This document shows positions 36,262 through 45,906 of a DNA stretch of 45,906 nt, one piece after another. Position 1 is the stretch's first letter. Each line of letters starts with the position of its first letter. The position numbers were made by a program, and so were the translations under genes. Below the pieces are notes generated by a model. That model worked only from the letters and a program-made list of their open reading frames with translations. It ran no database searches and was not told the DNA's origin. Source of the stretch: Alkalibacterium kapii (GTDB lineage Bacteria; Bacillota; Bacilli; Lactobacillales; Carnobacteriaceae_A); contig NZ_BJUY01000015.1 in the NCBI RefSeq assembly GCF_007988865.1, positions 1-45,906 on the forward strand, in the 5' to 3' direction.

Positions 36262-37164
36262 TCATATGATCTTATCATTTTTTGTGAATCCCATTTGACT
36301 GAATGCATTCGATAAACGCGCAAACTCATCGATGGTGAGCGTTTCCCCTCTTCTTTTAGGATCTATCCCTGACTGTTTTAACGCCTTTGACATTTTATCC
36401 TTTATTCTTTCATCTTTCCCGAAAGCAGCCTGCAGATTATTCCACAATGTTTTACGACGCTGTACAAAAGTCGAACGAGTTAAGATAAAGAAAAGTTCTT
36501 CATCATTTATGTCTATGTCAGTTCCCTTTTTTCTGGTCAATTTAATAATAGCTGAATCCACATTCGGCTGCGGCATAAACACTGTCTTTGGGACTGTAAA
36601 GGCAACCTCTGCATCCATGTAGTACTGGACAGCGATCGATAAAGAGCCATATGCTTTTGTACTTGGCTGAGCAGACAAGCGACTGGCCACTTCTTTTTGC
36701 ATCATCAGTACCATGCGGTCAATAGGTAAATGTGATTCAAGAAATCTCAGAATAATGGGGGTCGTGATATAGTAAGGCAGATTCGCTACAACAACGATTT
36801 CTTCAGTATCCTTTAAACGCGCTTTATAAAATGCATCCATATCTACATTTAAAATATCTTCATGAATGATTTCAATGTTACTGTACGGGGACAGCGTATC
36901 ATCTAACACCGGAAGTAGACGCTCATCGATCTCAAATGCGATCACGCGTCCTGCTCTTCTCGCAAGCTGTTCAGTTAAAGCGCCGATCCCTGGACCGATT
37001 TCGATCACTGTTGTTTTTTCAGAAACATCACCCGCTTCAACAATATTTCTCAGTATATTGGTATCGATGATAAAGTTCTGTCCCAGACTTTTTTTGGCAG
37101 AAAGACCATAAGTCTGAAGGATTTCTTTTGTGCGATTCGGTGTGGCAATATCTTTATGATCCAT
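36262..37164 (-). CDS. rsmA: 16S rRNA (adenine(1518)-N(6)/adenine(1519)-N(6))-dimethyltransferase
   Basis: KsgA/RsmA dimethylates two adjacent adenines near the 3' end of 16S rRNA, a late check in 30S assembly; its loss gives kasugamycin resistance. The 300-aa protein has [10 protein letters not shown], the SAM motif [23 protein letters not shown] and the catalytic [10 protein letters not shown], plus the C-terminal rRNA-binding helices. It overlaps rnmV by 11 bp, so the two rRNA maturation genes are coupled. Confidence 0.96.
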   Translation of the reverse strand: MDHKDIATPNRTKEILQTYGLSAKKSLGQNFIIDTNILRNIVEAGDVSEKTTVIEIGPGIGALTEQLARRAGRVIAFEIDERLLPVLDDTLSPYSNIEIIHEDILNVDMDAFYKARLKDTEEIVVVANLPYYITTPIILRFLESHLPIDRMVLMMQKEVASRLSAQPSTKAYGSLSIAVQYYMDAEVAFTVPKTVFMPQPNVDSAIIKLTRKKGTDIDINDEELFFILTRSTFVQRRKTLWNNLQAAFGKDERIKDKMSKALKQSGIDPKRRGETLTIDEFARLSNAFSQMGFTKNDKII

Positions 37165-37729
37165 TATGAGAGTGTTCCTTTCGTATTTTCGTTAAAGCAT
37201 CTCGTACATCCTGTTCCGTAAAGCCGAACATCGTCAGACGTTTTTTTAACTGTTTTCCATTTGTATAACCGATGCGCAGCTCTTCCCCGAGGGCTTCCCG
37301 AAGTTTCCTGGCTTCTGCGGTGCCAATCAGCCCTTTTTCGATCAGAAAAGATTGGCTGACCGTCTCCTGGGCATCAATGCGTTCTACTACAACTTCGTTT
37401 AAAGCTTCTTTAATGTCATTTAAAGAAGCATGTTCGATACCTAGACTGGCTTTGACTGATTTTCTATGCCGTCCTTGGTCTCTTGTGATAAAAGCATGTT
37501 TAACACCGGGCACATTCATGGAAATGATTTTCCGGATTTTTTCTCCTGGTCCGTCTGGATCGGTGAATACGATAACACCACGGGTTTCCTGAGCCAGGGC
37601 GATGCGTTCGAGCGTTTCCTCATCGATCGCAGAGCCGCGTGTTTCGATCGTATCTGCTTTTACAGCCTGTTTCAGGCGCTTTGTATCATCTTTTCCCTCA
37701 ACGACAATAATTTCTTTGACTTTTTTCAT
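37154..37729 (-). CDS. rnmV: ribonuclease M5
   Basis: Matures 5S rRNA by double cleavage. The 191-aa protein starts with a TOPRIM domain ([17 protein letters not shown], then [18 protein letters not shown] with the DxD-like acidic pair) and a C-terminal RNA-binding DUF4093 part ([32 protein letters not shown]). The order tatD-rnmV-ksgA is conserved in Bacilli; the gap to tatD is 12 nt. Confidence 0.95.
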   Translation of the reverse strand: MKKVKEIIVVEGKDDTKRLKQAVKADTIETRGSAIDEETLERIALAQETRGVIVFTDPDGPGEKIRKIISMNVPGVKHAFITRDQGRHRKSVKASLGIEHASLNDIKEALNEVVVERIDAQETVSQSFLIEKGLIGTAEARKLREALGEELRIGYTNGKQLKKRLTMFGFTEQDVRDALTKIRKEHSHNGS

Positions 37730-37741
37730 CTCAAGCTCACC

Positions 37742-38512
37742 CTAGTCTTCCAGATTGAAAAGACGCAGGGCATTCTGAGTTGTCTGATCCGCAACGTCTA
37801 AAAATGATGTCCCTCTCTGTTTTGCAACTTCTTCTGCTACATATTTTACATATGCCGGTTCGTTACGCTTTCCCCGATTGGGCATAGGAGCCAGATAAGG
37901 GGCATCTGTCTCCACAAGCAGTTTTTCAAAAGGAACATGCTTGGCTACTTCTTTTACTTCAGGGGCATTCTTGAAAGTAACAACCCCACTGAGTGAAATA
38001 TGCATGCCAATATCCAGGAACTTTTCCATCCAGTACGTGTCAAGATTAAAGCTGTGCATGATCCCGCCTGTATCACCAGCATGTTCTTCTTTGAGTATAC
38101 GGTACGTATCTTCAGTTGCTTCGCGGTTGTGGATACTGACGGGAAGCTTTAATTCTTTCCCTACTCTTATCTGCCGTCTGAATGCATCATGCTGAACAGA
38201 CTTTGGGGCACTGTCCCAGTAATAATCCAGACCCATTTCCCCCATTGCAACAACGTTATCCGCTCTAAGCTCCTCCAGAAGCCAGTTTTCAACAGCATCT
38301 GTATACGTGGCTGCTTCAGTTGGATGCCAGCCGATGATAGAATATACCCCCTCGTGCTTACTGCTTAATTCCAAAGTTTTTCGGATAGTCTCTGTGTCGA
38401 ATCCGACCACCGCCATGCGGGTGACTTGATTCTCTCTAGCCCTCTTTATCGTTTCCAACTCTTCACCTTTAAACTGGTGAACGTTTATATGTGTATGAGT
38501 ATCAAAAAGCAT
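37742..38512 (-). CDS. tatD: TatD family metal-dependent 3'-5' exonuclease
   Basis: A TIM-barrel metallohydrolase (YabD-type) of 256 aa acting on DNA ends. Metal ligands are visible in LFDTHTHINVHQF, MGEMGLDYYWD, LPVSIHNREAT, MHSF and VETDAPYLAPMPNRGKRNEP. Length and motifs are normal. Start ATG at 38512. Positioned between metG and rnmV, as in Bacillus, and probably co-transcribed with rnmV and ksgA. Confidence 0.94.
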   Translation of the reverse strand: MLFDTHTHINVHQFKGEELETIKRARENQVTRMAVVGFDTETIRKTLELSSKHEGVYSIIGWHPTEAATYTDAVENWLLEELRADNVVAMGEMGLDYYWDSAPKSVQHDAFRRQIRVGKELKLPVSIHNREATEDTYRILKEEHAGDTGGIMHSFNLDTYWMEKFLDIGMHISLSGVVTFKNAPEVKEVAKHVPFEKLLVETDAPYLAPMPNRGKRNEPAYVKYVAEEVAKQRGTSFLDVADQTTQNALRLFNLED

Positions 38513-38565
38513 GTGTTCTCTCCTTCATTTATCTCGCCTGACTCAGTTAGTACTTGCTGAAAAGA

Positions 38566-38615
38566 GAAATTCCAACAAAGTTAAAAGACAGCTCTTTTTT
38601 CTTTACTGGAATTTC
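38566..38615 (-). terminator. terminator of metG
   Basis: GAAATTCCA (38566-38574) and TGGAATTTC (38607-38615) pair perfectly, with inner CTTT/AAAG pairing. It lies 32 nt past the metG stop. Confidence 0.6.
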
Positions 38616-38647
38616 CCGTTGAATTATTTATTTAAATCGATCAATGG

Positions 38648-40720
<2,073 letters not shown>

Positions 40721-40754
40721 TTATTCCTTGATGCTAAATAATCTTTTCTTAACT

Positions 40755-40763
40755 AGTATAGCA
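40755..40763 (-). promoter_or_regulatory. extended -10 promoter of metG
   Basis: Read leftwards: TGC-TATACT, 67 nt before the TTG start. No convincing -35. The leader is too short for a T-box, and none is seen. Confidence 0.5.
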
Positions 40764-40800
40764 TAGGAGGGCTTATTGAAAAAGAATGGAATAAGTGAGT

Positions 40801-41625
40801 TTATATCAAACCAAAGTATTCCAGAGCGTTTTTGATTCCATCCTTATCTACGTCATCTGTGACATAGTCCGCTACTGCTTTGACATTATCCCAGCCATTT
40901 CCCATAGCCACACTTGTTTCTACATAAGCAAGCATTTCCAGATCATTGGGACTGTCACCAAAGGCGTAAGTATTTTCGCGTTTTAAGCCAACATGATTTA
41001 AATAATGTTCGATACCGGTAGCCTTTGAGATCCCTTTACTTATAATATCTACTGTGTAATAATTTGACCTGGCAAAATGCAGATCCTGAAATAGATGCTT
41101 ATAATGCTGTTCTTCTTCCATGGACGTTTCAATGATGACCTGGTAAATAGGCTTTCCCTCATATTCCTCAGGTTTCGGTGGCTTTTTTATCAGACGACTG
41201 AGAAACGAATATTTAATGGATCCGGGAATCAATTTTGCAATACCTTTTAGTAAAGTTAAGACCGAACTGCGTTTTGCAAGGGAAACGATGGAATTACTGA
41301 AAATATCTTTTGCTCCGCACAAAATGATCCCATCGTTGTTTTCTACTGCATGAGCGATCAGCTTATCAACTGTTTCTTTTTCGATTGGGTTATGGTAGAC
41401 CACTTCTCCTTCATGGACGACAAGCTGGCCGTTCATAGCGATGTAACTGTCGATCCCCAATTCATTGCGTACTTCTTCGATGAGCAATGGTGCCCGTCCA
41501 GTTGATATAACGGGTAATATATTATTCTTCTTCAAGTCTTGTATCGCTTGCTTTGCTGACTCGGGGATGCTGTTGTACTTTGTTACCAGCGTACCGTCTA
41601 TATCAAGAAAAACCACTTTTTCCAT
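40801..41625 (-). CDS. HAD superfamily Cof-type sugar/nucleotide phosphatase
   Basis: A 274-aa HAD IIB hydrolase. Motif I VVFLDIDGTLV gives the aspartate nucleophile, motif II is STGR, motif III is the lysine in SKGISKATGIEHYL, and motif IV is FGDSPNDLEM. The C2 cap lies between. These enzymes act on sugar phosphates, FMN or nucleotides; the substrate cannot be read. Start ATG at 41625. It lies between the GH31 gene and metG on the same strand, about 155 nt from the former. Confidence 0.9.
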   Translation of the reverse strand: MEKVVFLDIDGTLVTKYNSIPESAKQAIQDLKKNNILPVISTGRAPLLIEEVRNELGIDSYIAMNGQLVVHEGEVVYHNPIEKETVDKLIAHAVENNDGIILCGAKDIFSNSIVSLAKRSSVLTLLKGIAKLIPGSIKYSFLSRLIKKPPKPEEYEGKPIYQVIIETSMEEEQHYKHLFQDLHFARSNYYTVDIISKGISKATGIEHYLNHVGLKRENTYAFGDSPNDLEMLAYVETSVAMGNGWDNVKAVADYVTDDVDKDGIKNALEYFGLI

Positions 41626-41704
41626 TATGAAAGTTCACTTCCTTTATATCTGTGTCTCCCTTATTGTATCACGAGTTTTACGACAGCGCCTAAGATAAGA
41701 AAGA

Positions 41705-41757
41705 AAAAGAAAGCAGTGATTGTTAAGTCTAACTGACCACGATTCTGCTTTCTTTTC
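41705..41757 (-). terminator. terminator of the GH31 gene
   Basis: Outer stem AAAGAAAGCAG with CTGCTTTCTTT, and partial inner pairing; leftwards it runs into TTTCTTTTTCTTTC. It begins 24 nt past the stop. Confidence 0.7.
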
Positions 41758-41780
41758 TGTCATGTTATATTAAATCTTTT

Positions 41781-44192
41781 TTAATCGACTTCATCAGGAT
41801 TTGCCCAGACGATTTCACTGATGGCATCGATAATATCTTCACCTAGATCCAATGCCAACAAGGCACTGATGACTCGGGCACTGCTTTTACCTCTGATGAT
41901 CGTGTTGTATATTTTCTCTTTCTGACTGATAGGCAACTGTGCACGATCCAGGAAACGGAACAATTCACCATGCATATCGTTTTTCTTCAACTTCACTTCT
42001 TTTAAATTGACAGTATAAGATGAATCTATTGGCTGCTTTGGAATAACGACTTTTGTCACTTTTCCTTCTCTATAAACCTCTACATCAACTATTTCATCAT
42101 TCACACGTACTTCCGGCATTTTATGACAGGCAAACCCAACTAAGGTCAGAGTAAACTGTCTTTCATCCGGTAAAATATCATGGTTGCCAACTGGGCTATC
42201 TATACGGAATATCGACCATTCATCTTCCTTTTCACTCCAGATCAGGTTCATTTTTGTTGTTATTTCTTCTGATCCCTTGCCCAATCCATCATCTTCATAT
42301 AAAGAAAAACTTCCGTTATCCCCGGCATAAATTCTTATTTCCATATTTTCCGGGTTACCTGTGTGATTACCATAGCTCTGGTCAAGCGGAACGATCCCAC
42401 CTGCCTTTACAAATACAGGATAAGCCGATAACGAACGGTATATGTCTATTGTCCGTCCCCCTTCATACGCACGGTTAATAAAGAAATCATACCAGCGGCC
42501 TTCAGGGAGCCAGACTTTGACTTTTCCTAAGCGTAAATCTTCTCTTAAAGGTGACGTAACAGGTGCCACGATCATCTGTGTTCCAAAATAGTACTGATTT
42601 GGTACCTCATACGCTTCTTCTTTCCATGGGTAATGATAGTACATCGGACGGATAAGCGGAAAATCATCAAAATGACTGATAACATTCATCGTATAGATAT
42701 AAGGAATCAGGCGATGTCTCAGCTGTAGAAATTCTTTTACTATTCTCTCAGCATTATTTCCATATCGCCAAGGCTCTTTTCCACTGAATTCGCCGTCTTG
42801 ACTGTGCAGGCGATTGATCGGTGAAAAGACGCCAAACTGTACCCAGCGTACAAAAAGCTCGTTATCTTTTTTACCTCCATAATGTCCGCCGATATCATGG
42901 CTCCACCAGCCATACCCGACATTGGACGCCGTCGCCGTAAAGTAAGGCTGAAAATCGAGCGAATCCCATGTCGAAGCGGTATCTCCAGAAAAACCGATCG
43001 GATACCGGTGGGAACCCAAGCCGGCATACCTTGAGAACACGAGGGGACGGCTATCTCCTCTACCGTTGTCAAGAAAATGGTAGTGATTGAGCATCCATAA
43101 TGGATCCAGTCCTTCGACTTTTGTGATGCTTCCCTGCTGCCAGTCGATCCACCAGAAGTCGACACCTATCTCTTCATGCGGATGATGCAGGTACCTGAAA
43201 TAAGCATCTAAAAACTTGGGATTGGCGATATCGAAATTGACTGGTTTATTTTCTTCAATATCAACCCCCATTTCTTTAGCCATTGGTTCATACATTTCCT
43301 CATAAGGTTGTACACCATTGGCGGGATGCAGATTGAGTGTCGTGCGCAGTCCTTCTTTTTCCAACCAGTTCAGGAATTCTTCTGGATCCGGGAATAAATC
43401 TGTATCCCATGTGTAGCCTGTCCAGCCCGATCCATATTCAGGAGGGACATCCGTCAAATGCCAATCCATATCTATAACGGCAACAGAAAGTGGTATATCT
43501 CTCGTTTTAAATTCTTTGATCAAGCGTTTATATCCTTCCTGAGAATACGGATAATACCGGCTCCACCAGTTGCCCAGCGCATATCTCGGCAGCCTCGGAG
43601 CTTTGCCTGTCAAGTGATGATAATCTTTCAAAGTACCTAGATAATCGCGTCCATAGCTAAAGAAATACATATCTGTAATGCCTTTAGACCTTTTCTTCAC
43701 CCAGCCATCATCCGTCAGCAGCATGGATTTGCTGTCGTCAAAAACTGAGTAACCATTTTTGTTCATGAGTCCTTCCTCAAGCTCGATAGCACCATCTGCA
43801 AAGTCCAGCGTTCGTGCAGTCCCTTTCAAAGTATCCGGTTTTTCACCAAAGTGCCATGTGCTGTGGTAAAGGCTGTAATTTCCGATGGCTTCTATCCGCA
43901 GGTTGTTTTTTGTAAAACCGCCCTCTTCTTTGTGAAAAATCAGGTGGGCTTTGGGCGTAATGATTTCTAAATATTCGTCATTTTCTTTCTTTTTGAATTC
44001 TGGTGTATCAAAATTACGATTTAAAACCACTTGAGTAGCCCGATCCTCAAATTCTCCATTTTCTTCGTACTCTAAACGGAAAAGTGCTGTTGTTAAAATT
44101 GTAAATCGGTAATTTTTCCATATAACCTGTGATTCAGATGGAGCTACTGGTTTTCTATATAAATTAAATACTTCTTTTCTATCCTGAATCAA
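41781..44192 (-). CDS. glycoside hydrolase family 31 (alpha-glucosidase-like)
   Basis: An 803-aa cytoplasmic retaining alpha-glycosidase with no signal peptide. The N-terminal beta-sandwich (about 1-170) leads to the (beta/alpha)8 barrel, starting at APRLPRYALGNWWSRYYPYS. The nucleophile aspartate is expected in DFWWIDWQQGS (about 345) and the acid/base aspartate in GFSGDTASTWDSL. DIGGHYGGK and proximal beta domains follow (LYEDDGLGKG). Residues about 735-803 form an extra helical tail (FRFLDRAQLPISQKEKIYNT and on) I do not associate with GH31. Start is TTG at 44192, near AAGGATGAGGAG. Substrate (maltose-type or other alpha-glucoside) is unresolved; no transporter is adjacent. Confidence 0.9.
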   Translation of the reverse strand: MIQDRKEVFNLYRKPVAPSESQVIWKNYRFTILTTALFRLEYEENGEFEDRATQVVLNRNFDTPEFKKKENDEYLEIITPKAHLIFHKEEGGFTKNNLRIEAIGNYSLYHSTWHFGEKPDTLKGTARTLDFADGAIELEEGLMNKNGYSVFDDSKSMLLTDDGWVKKRSKGITDMYFFSYGRDYLGTLKDYHHLTGKAPRLPRYALGNWWSRYYPYSQEGYKRLIKEFKTRDIPLSVAVIDMDWHLTDVPPEYGSGWTGYTWDTDLFPDPEEFLNWLEKEGLRTTLNLHPANGVQPYEEMYEPMAKEMGVDIEENKPVNFDIANPKFLDAYFRYLHHPHEEIGVDFWWIDWQQGSITKVEGLDPLWMLNHYHFLDNGRGDSRPLVFSRYAGLGSHRYPIGFSGDTASTWDSLDFQPYFTATASNVGYGWWSHDIGGHYGGKKDNELFVRWVQFGVFSPINRLHSQDGEFSGKEPWRYGNNAERIVKEFLQLRHRLIPYIYTMNVISHFDDFPLIRPMYYHYPWKEEAYEVPNQYYFGTQMIVAPVTSPLREDLRLGKVKVWLPEGRWYDFFINRAYEGGRTIDIYRSLSAYPVFVKAGGIVPLDQSYGNHTGNPENMEIRIYAGDNGSFSLYEDDGLGKGSEEITTKMNLIWSEKEDEWSIFRIDSPVGNHDILPDERQFTLTLVGFACHKMPEVRVNDEIVDVEVYREGKVTKVVIPKQPIDSSYTVNLKEVKLKKNDMHGELFRFLDRAQLPISQKEKIYNTIIRGKSSARVISALLALDLGEDIIDAISEIVWANPDEVD

Positions 44193-44321
44193 GTCTCCTC
44201 ATCCTTCCCAATTGAGTCTTATTTATATTTTAGCATACACATAATATTTCTCCACTTATAACCGATTTATTATGTTATTAAATGAACCATTTATGTTAAG
44301 ACCTAAGAGGTGACTGCACAG

Positions 44322-44350
44322 TTGACTTCCCCCTTTTATTCCCTTATACT
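44322..44350 (+). promoter_or_regulatory. promoter of the tyrS transcript
   Basis: TTGACT (44322-44327), 17-bp spacer, TATACT (44345-44350), about 20 nt before the T-box leader. The rest of 44193-44321 is AT-rich and has no gene. Confidence 0.8.
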
Positions 44351-44371
44351 TGCTGATATAAATAATAACAG

Positions 44372-44599
44372 CGATGAATAGGCGAAGTAGTCTGTCTGAA
44401 TAGTTTAAGAGAGCGAATGGCCGGTGAAAATTCGCCTAATCAGAACAGCCGAATTACACCTTTGAGCTGCTCTCTTTTTGAGACGCATCCTGGCGTTATA
44501 GGATCGAGTGAGGTCAAGTTTTATGATTGACTTCAATCTGGGTGGTACCACGGCTCTGTTCGTCCCGGCAAAGGCATAAGCTTTTGCGGGGGCTTTTTT
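44372..44599 (+). promoter_or_regulatory. tyrosine T-box riboswitch
   Basis: The leader has the stem I start CGATGAATAGGCGAAGTAG (AGTA box), the specifier region GAATTACACC with TAC (44455-44457) as the likely tyrosine codon, and the T-box TGGGTGGTACCACGG (44539-44553), whose GGTACC-type bulge pairs with the acceptor end. The terminator GCAAAGGC-ATAA-GCTTTTGC with its T6 tail ends at 44599. Uncharged tRNA-Tyr would favour the antiterminator and tyrS expression. Confidence 0.93.
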
Positions 44600-44634
44600 A
44601 TTGCTTAAGTATATACGAAAAGGAGAAGTTGAAA

Positions 44635-45900
44635 ATGAATATACTAGATGAACTAAAATGGCGGGGAGCCATTAATCAGCAAACCGATGAAGCGGGCTTG
44701 CGGGAACTGATAAACGAAAAGGACATTGCCCTGTACTGTGGCATCGATCCTTCTGGAGACAGCATGCATGTGGGTCATCTCATCCCTTTCATGATCCTGA
44801 AACGGTTCCAGCTAGCCGGACACAAACCGGTCATTCTGATCGGCGGAGGAACAGGGTCGATCGGCGACCCCAGCGGACGCAAATCTGAACGCCAGCTCCA
44901 GACGATGGAGCAGATCGAGAAGAATGCTGAAAAATTAAGTAATCAGATGCGCCAGCTGTTCGAAGCAGGATCAGAGCATTCCGGCATCAAACTTGTCAAT
45001 AACTATGACTGGTTAAGTGAACTTTCCTTCCTGGACTTCCTTCGCGATTTCGGAAAAGAGTTCAATATCAACACGATGCTAGCCAAAGATGTGGTATCGA
45101 GTCGACTGGATACAGGGATTTCTTTTACTGAGTTCAGCTACCAGATCATCCAGTCCGTTGATTTTCTGCATTTGTTTCAGGATGAAGAGGTTCAACTCCA
45201 GATCGGCGGTTCCGATCAATGGGGCAATATCACAGCTGGGCTTGACTTGATCCGTAAAAAAGAAGGGGCTGAAGCCAAAGCCTTTGGTCTCACGATCCCA
45301 CTGCTTTTAAAAGCTGATGGGACAAAATTCGGGAAATCTGCTGACGGAGCGATTTGGCTGGATCCAGACAAGACAACACCTTATGAATTTTATCAATTCT
45401 GGTTCAATCAGGATGACCGGGATGTCGTCAAGTACCTGAAATACTTTACCTTCCTTTCTAAAGAAGAAATAGAAGATTTGGCTGAACAAGTAGAGACAGA
45501 ACCGCATAAGCGCTCAGCGCAGAAAGCTCTGGCTGAAGAAATGACCCGCTTTGTTCATGGACAGCATGCGCTGGATGAAGCAGTTGAGATTTCTAAGGCC
45601 CTGTTTTCTGGAGACATAAAAGGTTTGACAGCAGCCCAAATCGAATCGACTTTCAAAGATGTCCCGACATCTGAAGCACCTAAAGGCGAACATAAACTAG
45701 TTGAATTTTTGGTCGATCTGACAAAAATCGAACCGTCACGACGTCAGGCACGGGAAGATATCAAAAATGGCGCGATCCGTATTAAAGGCGCCCAAGTAAA
45801 AGACACCGACTACACGATTTCAGAGGCCGACAGTTTTGACAACCGTTTTGTAATCATACGTAAAGGGAAGAAGAAATATTTCCTGGTCAATTTAATTTAA
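44635..45900 (+). CDS. tyrS: tyrosine--tRNA ligase
   Basis: Charges tRNA-Tyr. The 421-aa class I enzyme shows the HIGH motif as MHVGHLIPF (about residue 47), YCGIDPSGDS for tyrosine binding, GGSDQWGNITAG, and the KMSKS equivalent KFGKS. A C-terminal S4-like RNA-binding domain follows (LTKIEPSRRQAREDIKNGAIRIKG). The start chosen is ATG at 44635 with AGGAG 9 nt upstream; the frame is open further but runs into the riboswitch terminator. Regulated by the T-box directly upstream. Complete within the window. Confidence 0.97.
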   Translation: MNILDELKWRGAINQQTDEAGLRELINEKDIALYCGIDPSGDSMHVGHLIPFMILKRFQLAGHKPVILIGGGTGSIGDPSGRKSERQLQTMEQIEKNAEKLSNQMRQLFEAGSEHSGIKLVNNYDWLSELSFLDFLRDFGKEFNINTMLAKDVVSSRLDTGISFTEFSYQIIQSVDFLHLFQDEEVQLQIGGSDQWGNITAGLDLIRKKEGAEAKAFGLTIPLLLKADGTKFGKSADGAIWLDPDKTTPYEFYQFWFNQDDRDVVKYLKYFTFLSKEEIEDLAEQVETEPHKRSAQKALAEEMTRFVHGQHALDEAVEISKALFSGDIKGLTAAQIESTFKDVPTSEAPKGEHKLVEFLVDLTKIEPSRRQAREDIKNGAIRIKGAQVKDTDYTISEADSFDNRFVIIRKGKKKYFLVNLI

Positions 45901-45906
45901 TAGAAG

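Noticed and set aside
44527-44634. N-terminal extension of TyrS
   Set aside because: The codons lie inside the T-box and terminator; the ribosome binding site and family N-terminus support 44635.

Overview
This window reads as chromosomal core DNA of a low-GC, non-sporulating Gram-positive coccus or rod of the order Lactobacillales, most like the Carnobacteriaceae (Alkalibacterium, Marinilactibacillus, Carnobacterium and relatives). The evidence is gene order and protein character: the pth-mfd-yabN-rqcP-divIC-yabR-tilS-hpt-ftsH-hslO-lysS cluster and the metG-tatD-rnmV-ksgA-veg and purR/glmU/prs neighbourhoods known from Bacilli are present, but the sporulation genes that interrupt them in Bacillus (spoVT, yabP, yabQ, spoIIE, yabG) are missing. 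There are also an L-lactate dehydrogenase, a full-length pyruvate carboxylase and an aspartate 4-decarboxylase. Genus placement is an inference.

Layout. Positions 1-400 hold the tail of an unidentified gene, a long perfect hairpin and the lysS terminator. Positions 401-14507, read leftwards, are the housekeeping cluster for translation, division, DNA repair and proteostasis (lysS, hslO, ftsH, hpt, tilS, yabR, divIC, rqcP, yabN, mfd, pth). The whole gap between mfd and yabN (about 9868-10352) is a strictly periodic 52-bp tandem repeat array. Positions 14681-15743 carry a small zinc-ribbon membrane protein and an acidic lipoprotein. Positions 16160-23626 mix metabolic genes: glmS, aspartate 4-decarboxylase, an S9 peptidase, L-LDH and a NusG-domain-II protein. 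Positions 23735-31670 hold prs, glmU, a YflT-type stress protein, purR and pyc. A membrane diguanylate cyclase follows. Then comes a zinc uptake operon (adcA-adcC-adcB, leftwards) with a perfect Zur box at its promoter, followed by veg, ksgA, rnmV, tatD, metG, a HAD phosphatase and a GH31 glycosidase. The window ends with tyrS under a tyrosine T-box riboswitch.

Functional links: hpt, prs and purR all act on PRPP and purines. glmS and glmU are the first and last dedicated steps to UDP-GlcNAc. pyc makes oxaloacetate, hence aspartate, which the 4-decarboxylase turns into alanine plus CO2. rnmV and ksgA mature 5S and 16S rRNA. Mfd, Pth, RqcP, TilS, Hsp33 and FtsH are repair and quality-control functions.

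The most unusual element is the 52-bp array. It has seven good copies plus one degenerate copy (and a half copy beyond), at an exact 52-bp period with an invariant 11-bp core. Several units carry a Shine-Dalgarno-like stretch followed by ATG on the transcribed strand. One resulting small frame ends across the yabN start codon, and the last unit's ATG is in frame with yabN. I do not recognise this repeat as a described family. Other points worth checking are a coding-like +1-frame tail after purR, a diguanylate cyclase without an I-site, and a gene-remnant-like stretch upstream of glmS. Many starts were reassigned to internal ATG/GTG/TTG codons because of ribosome binding site position.
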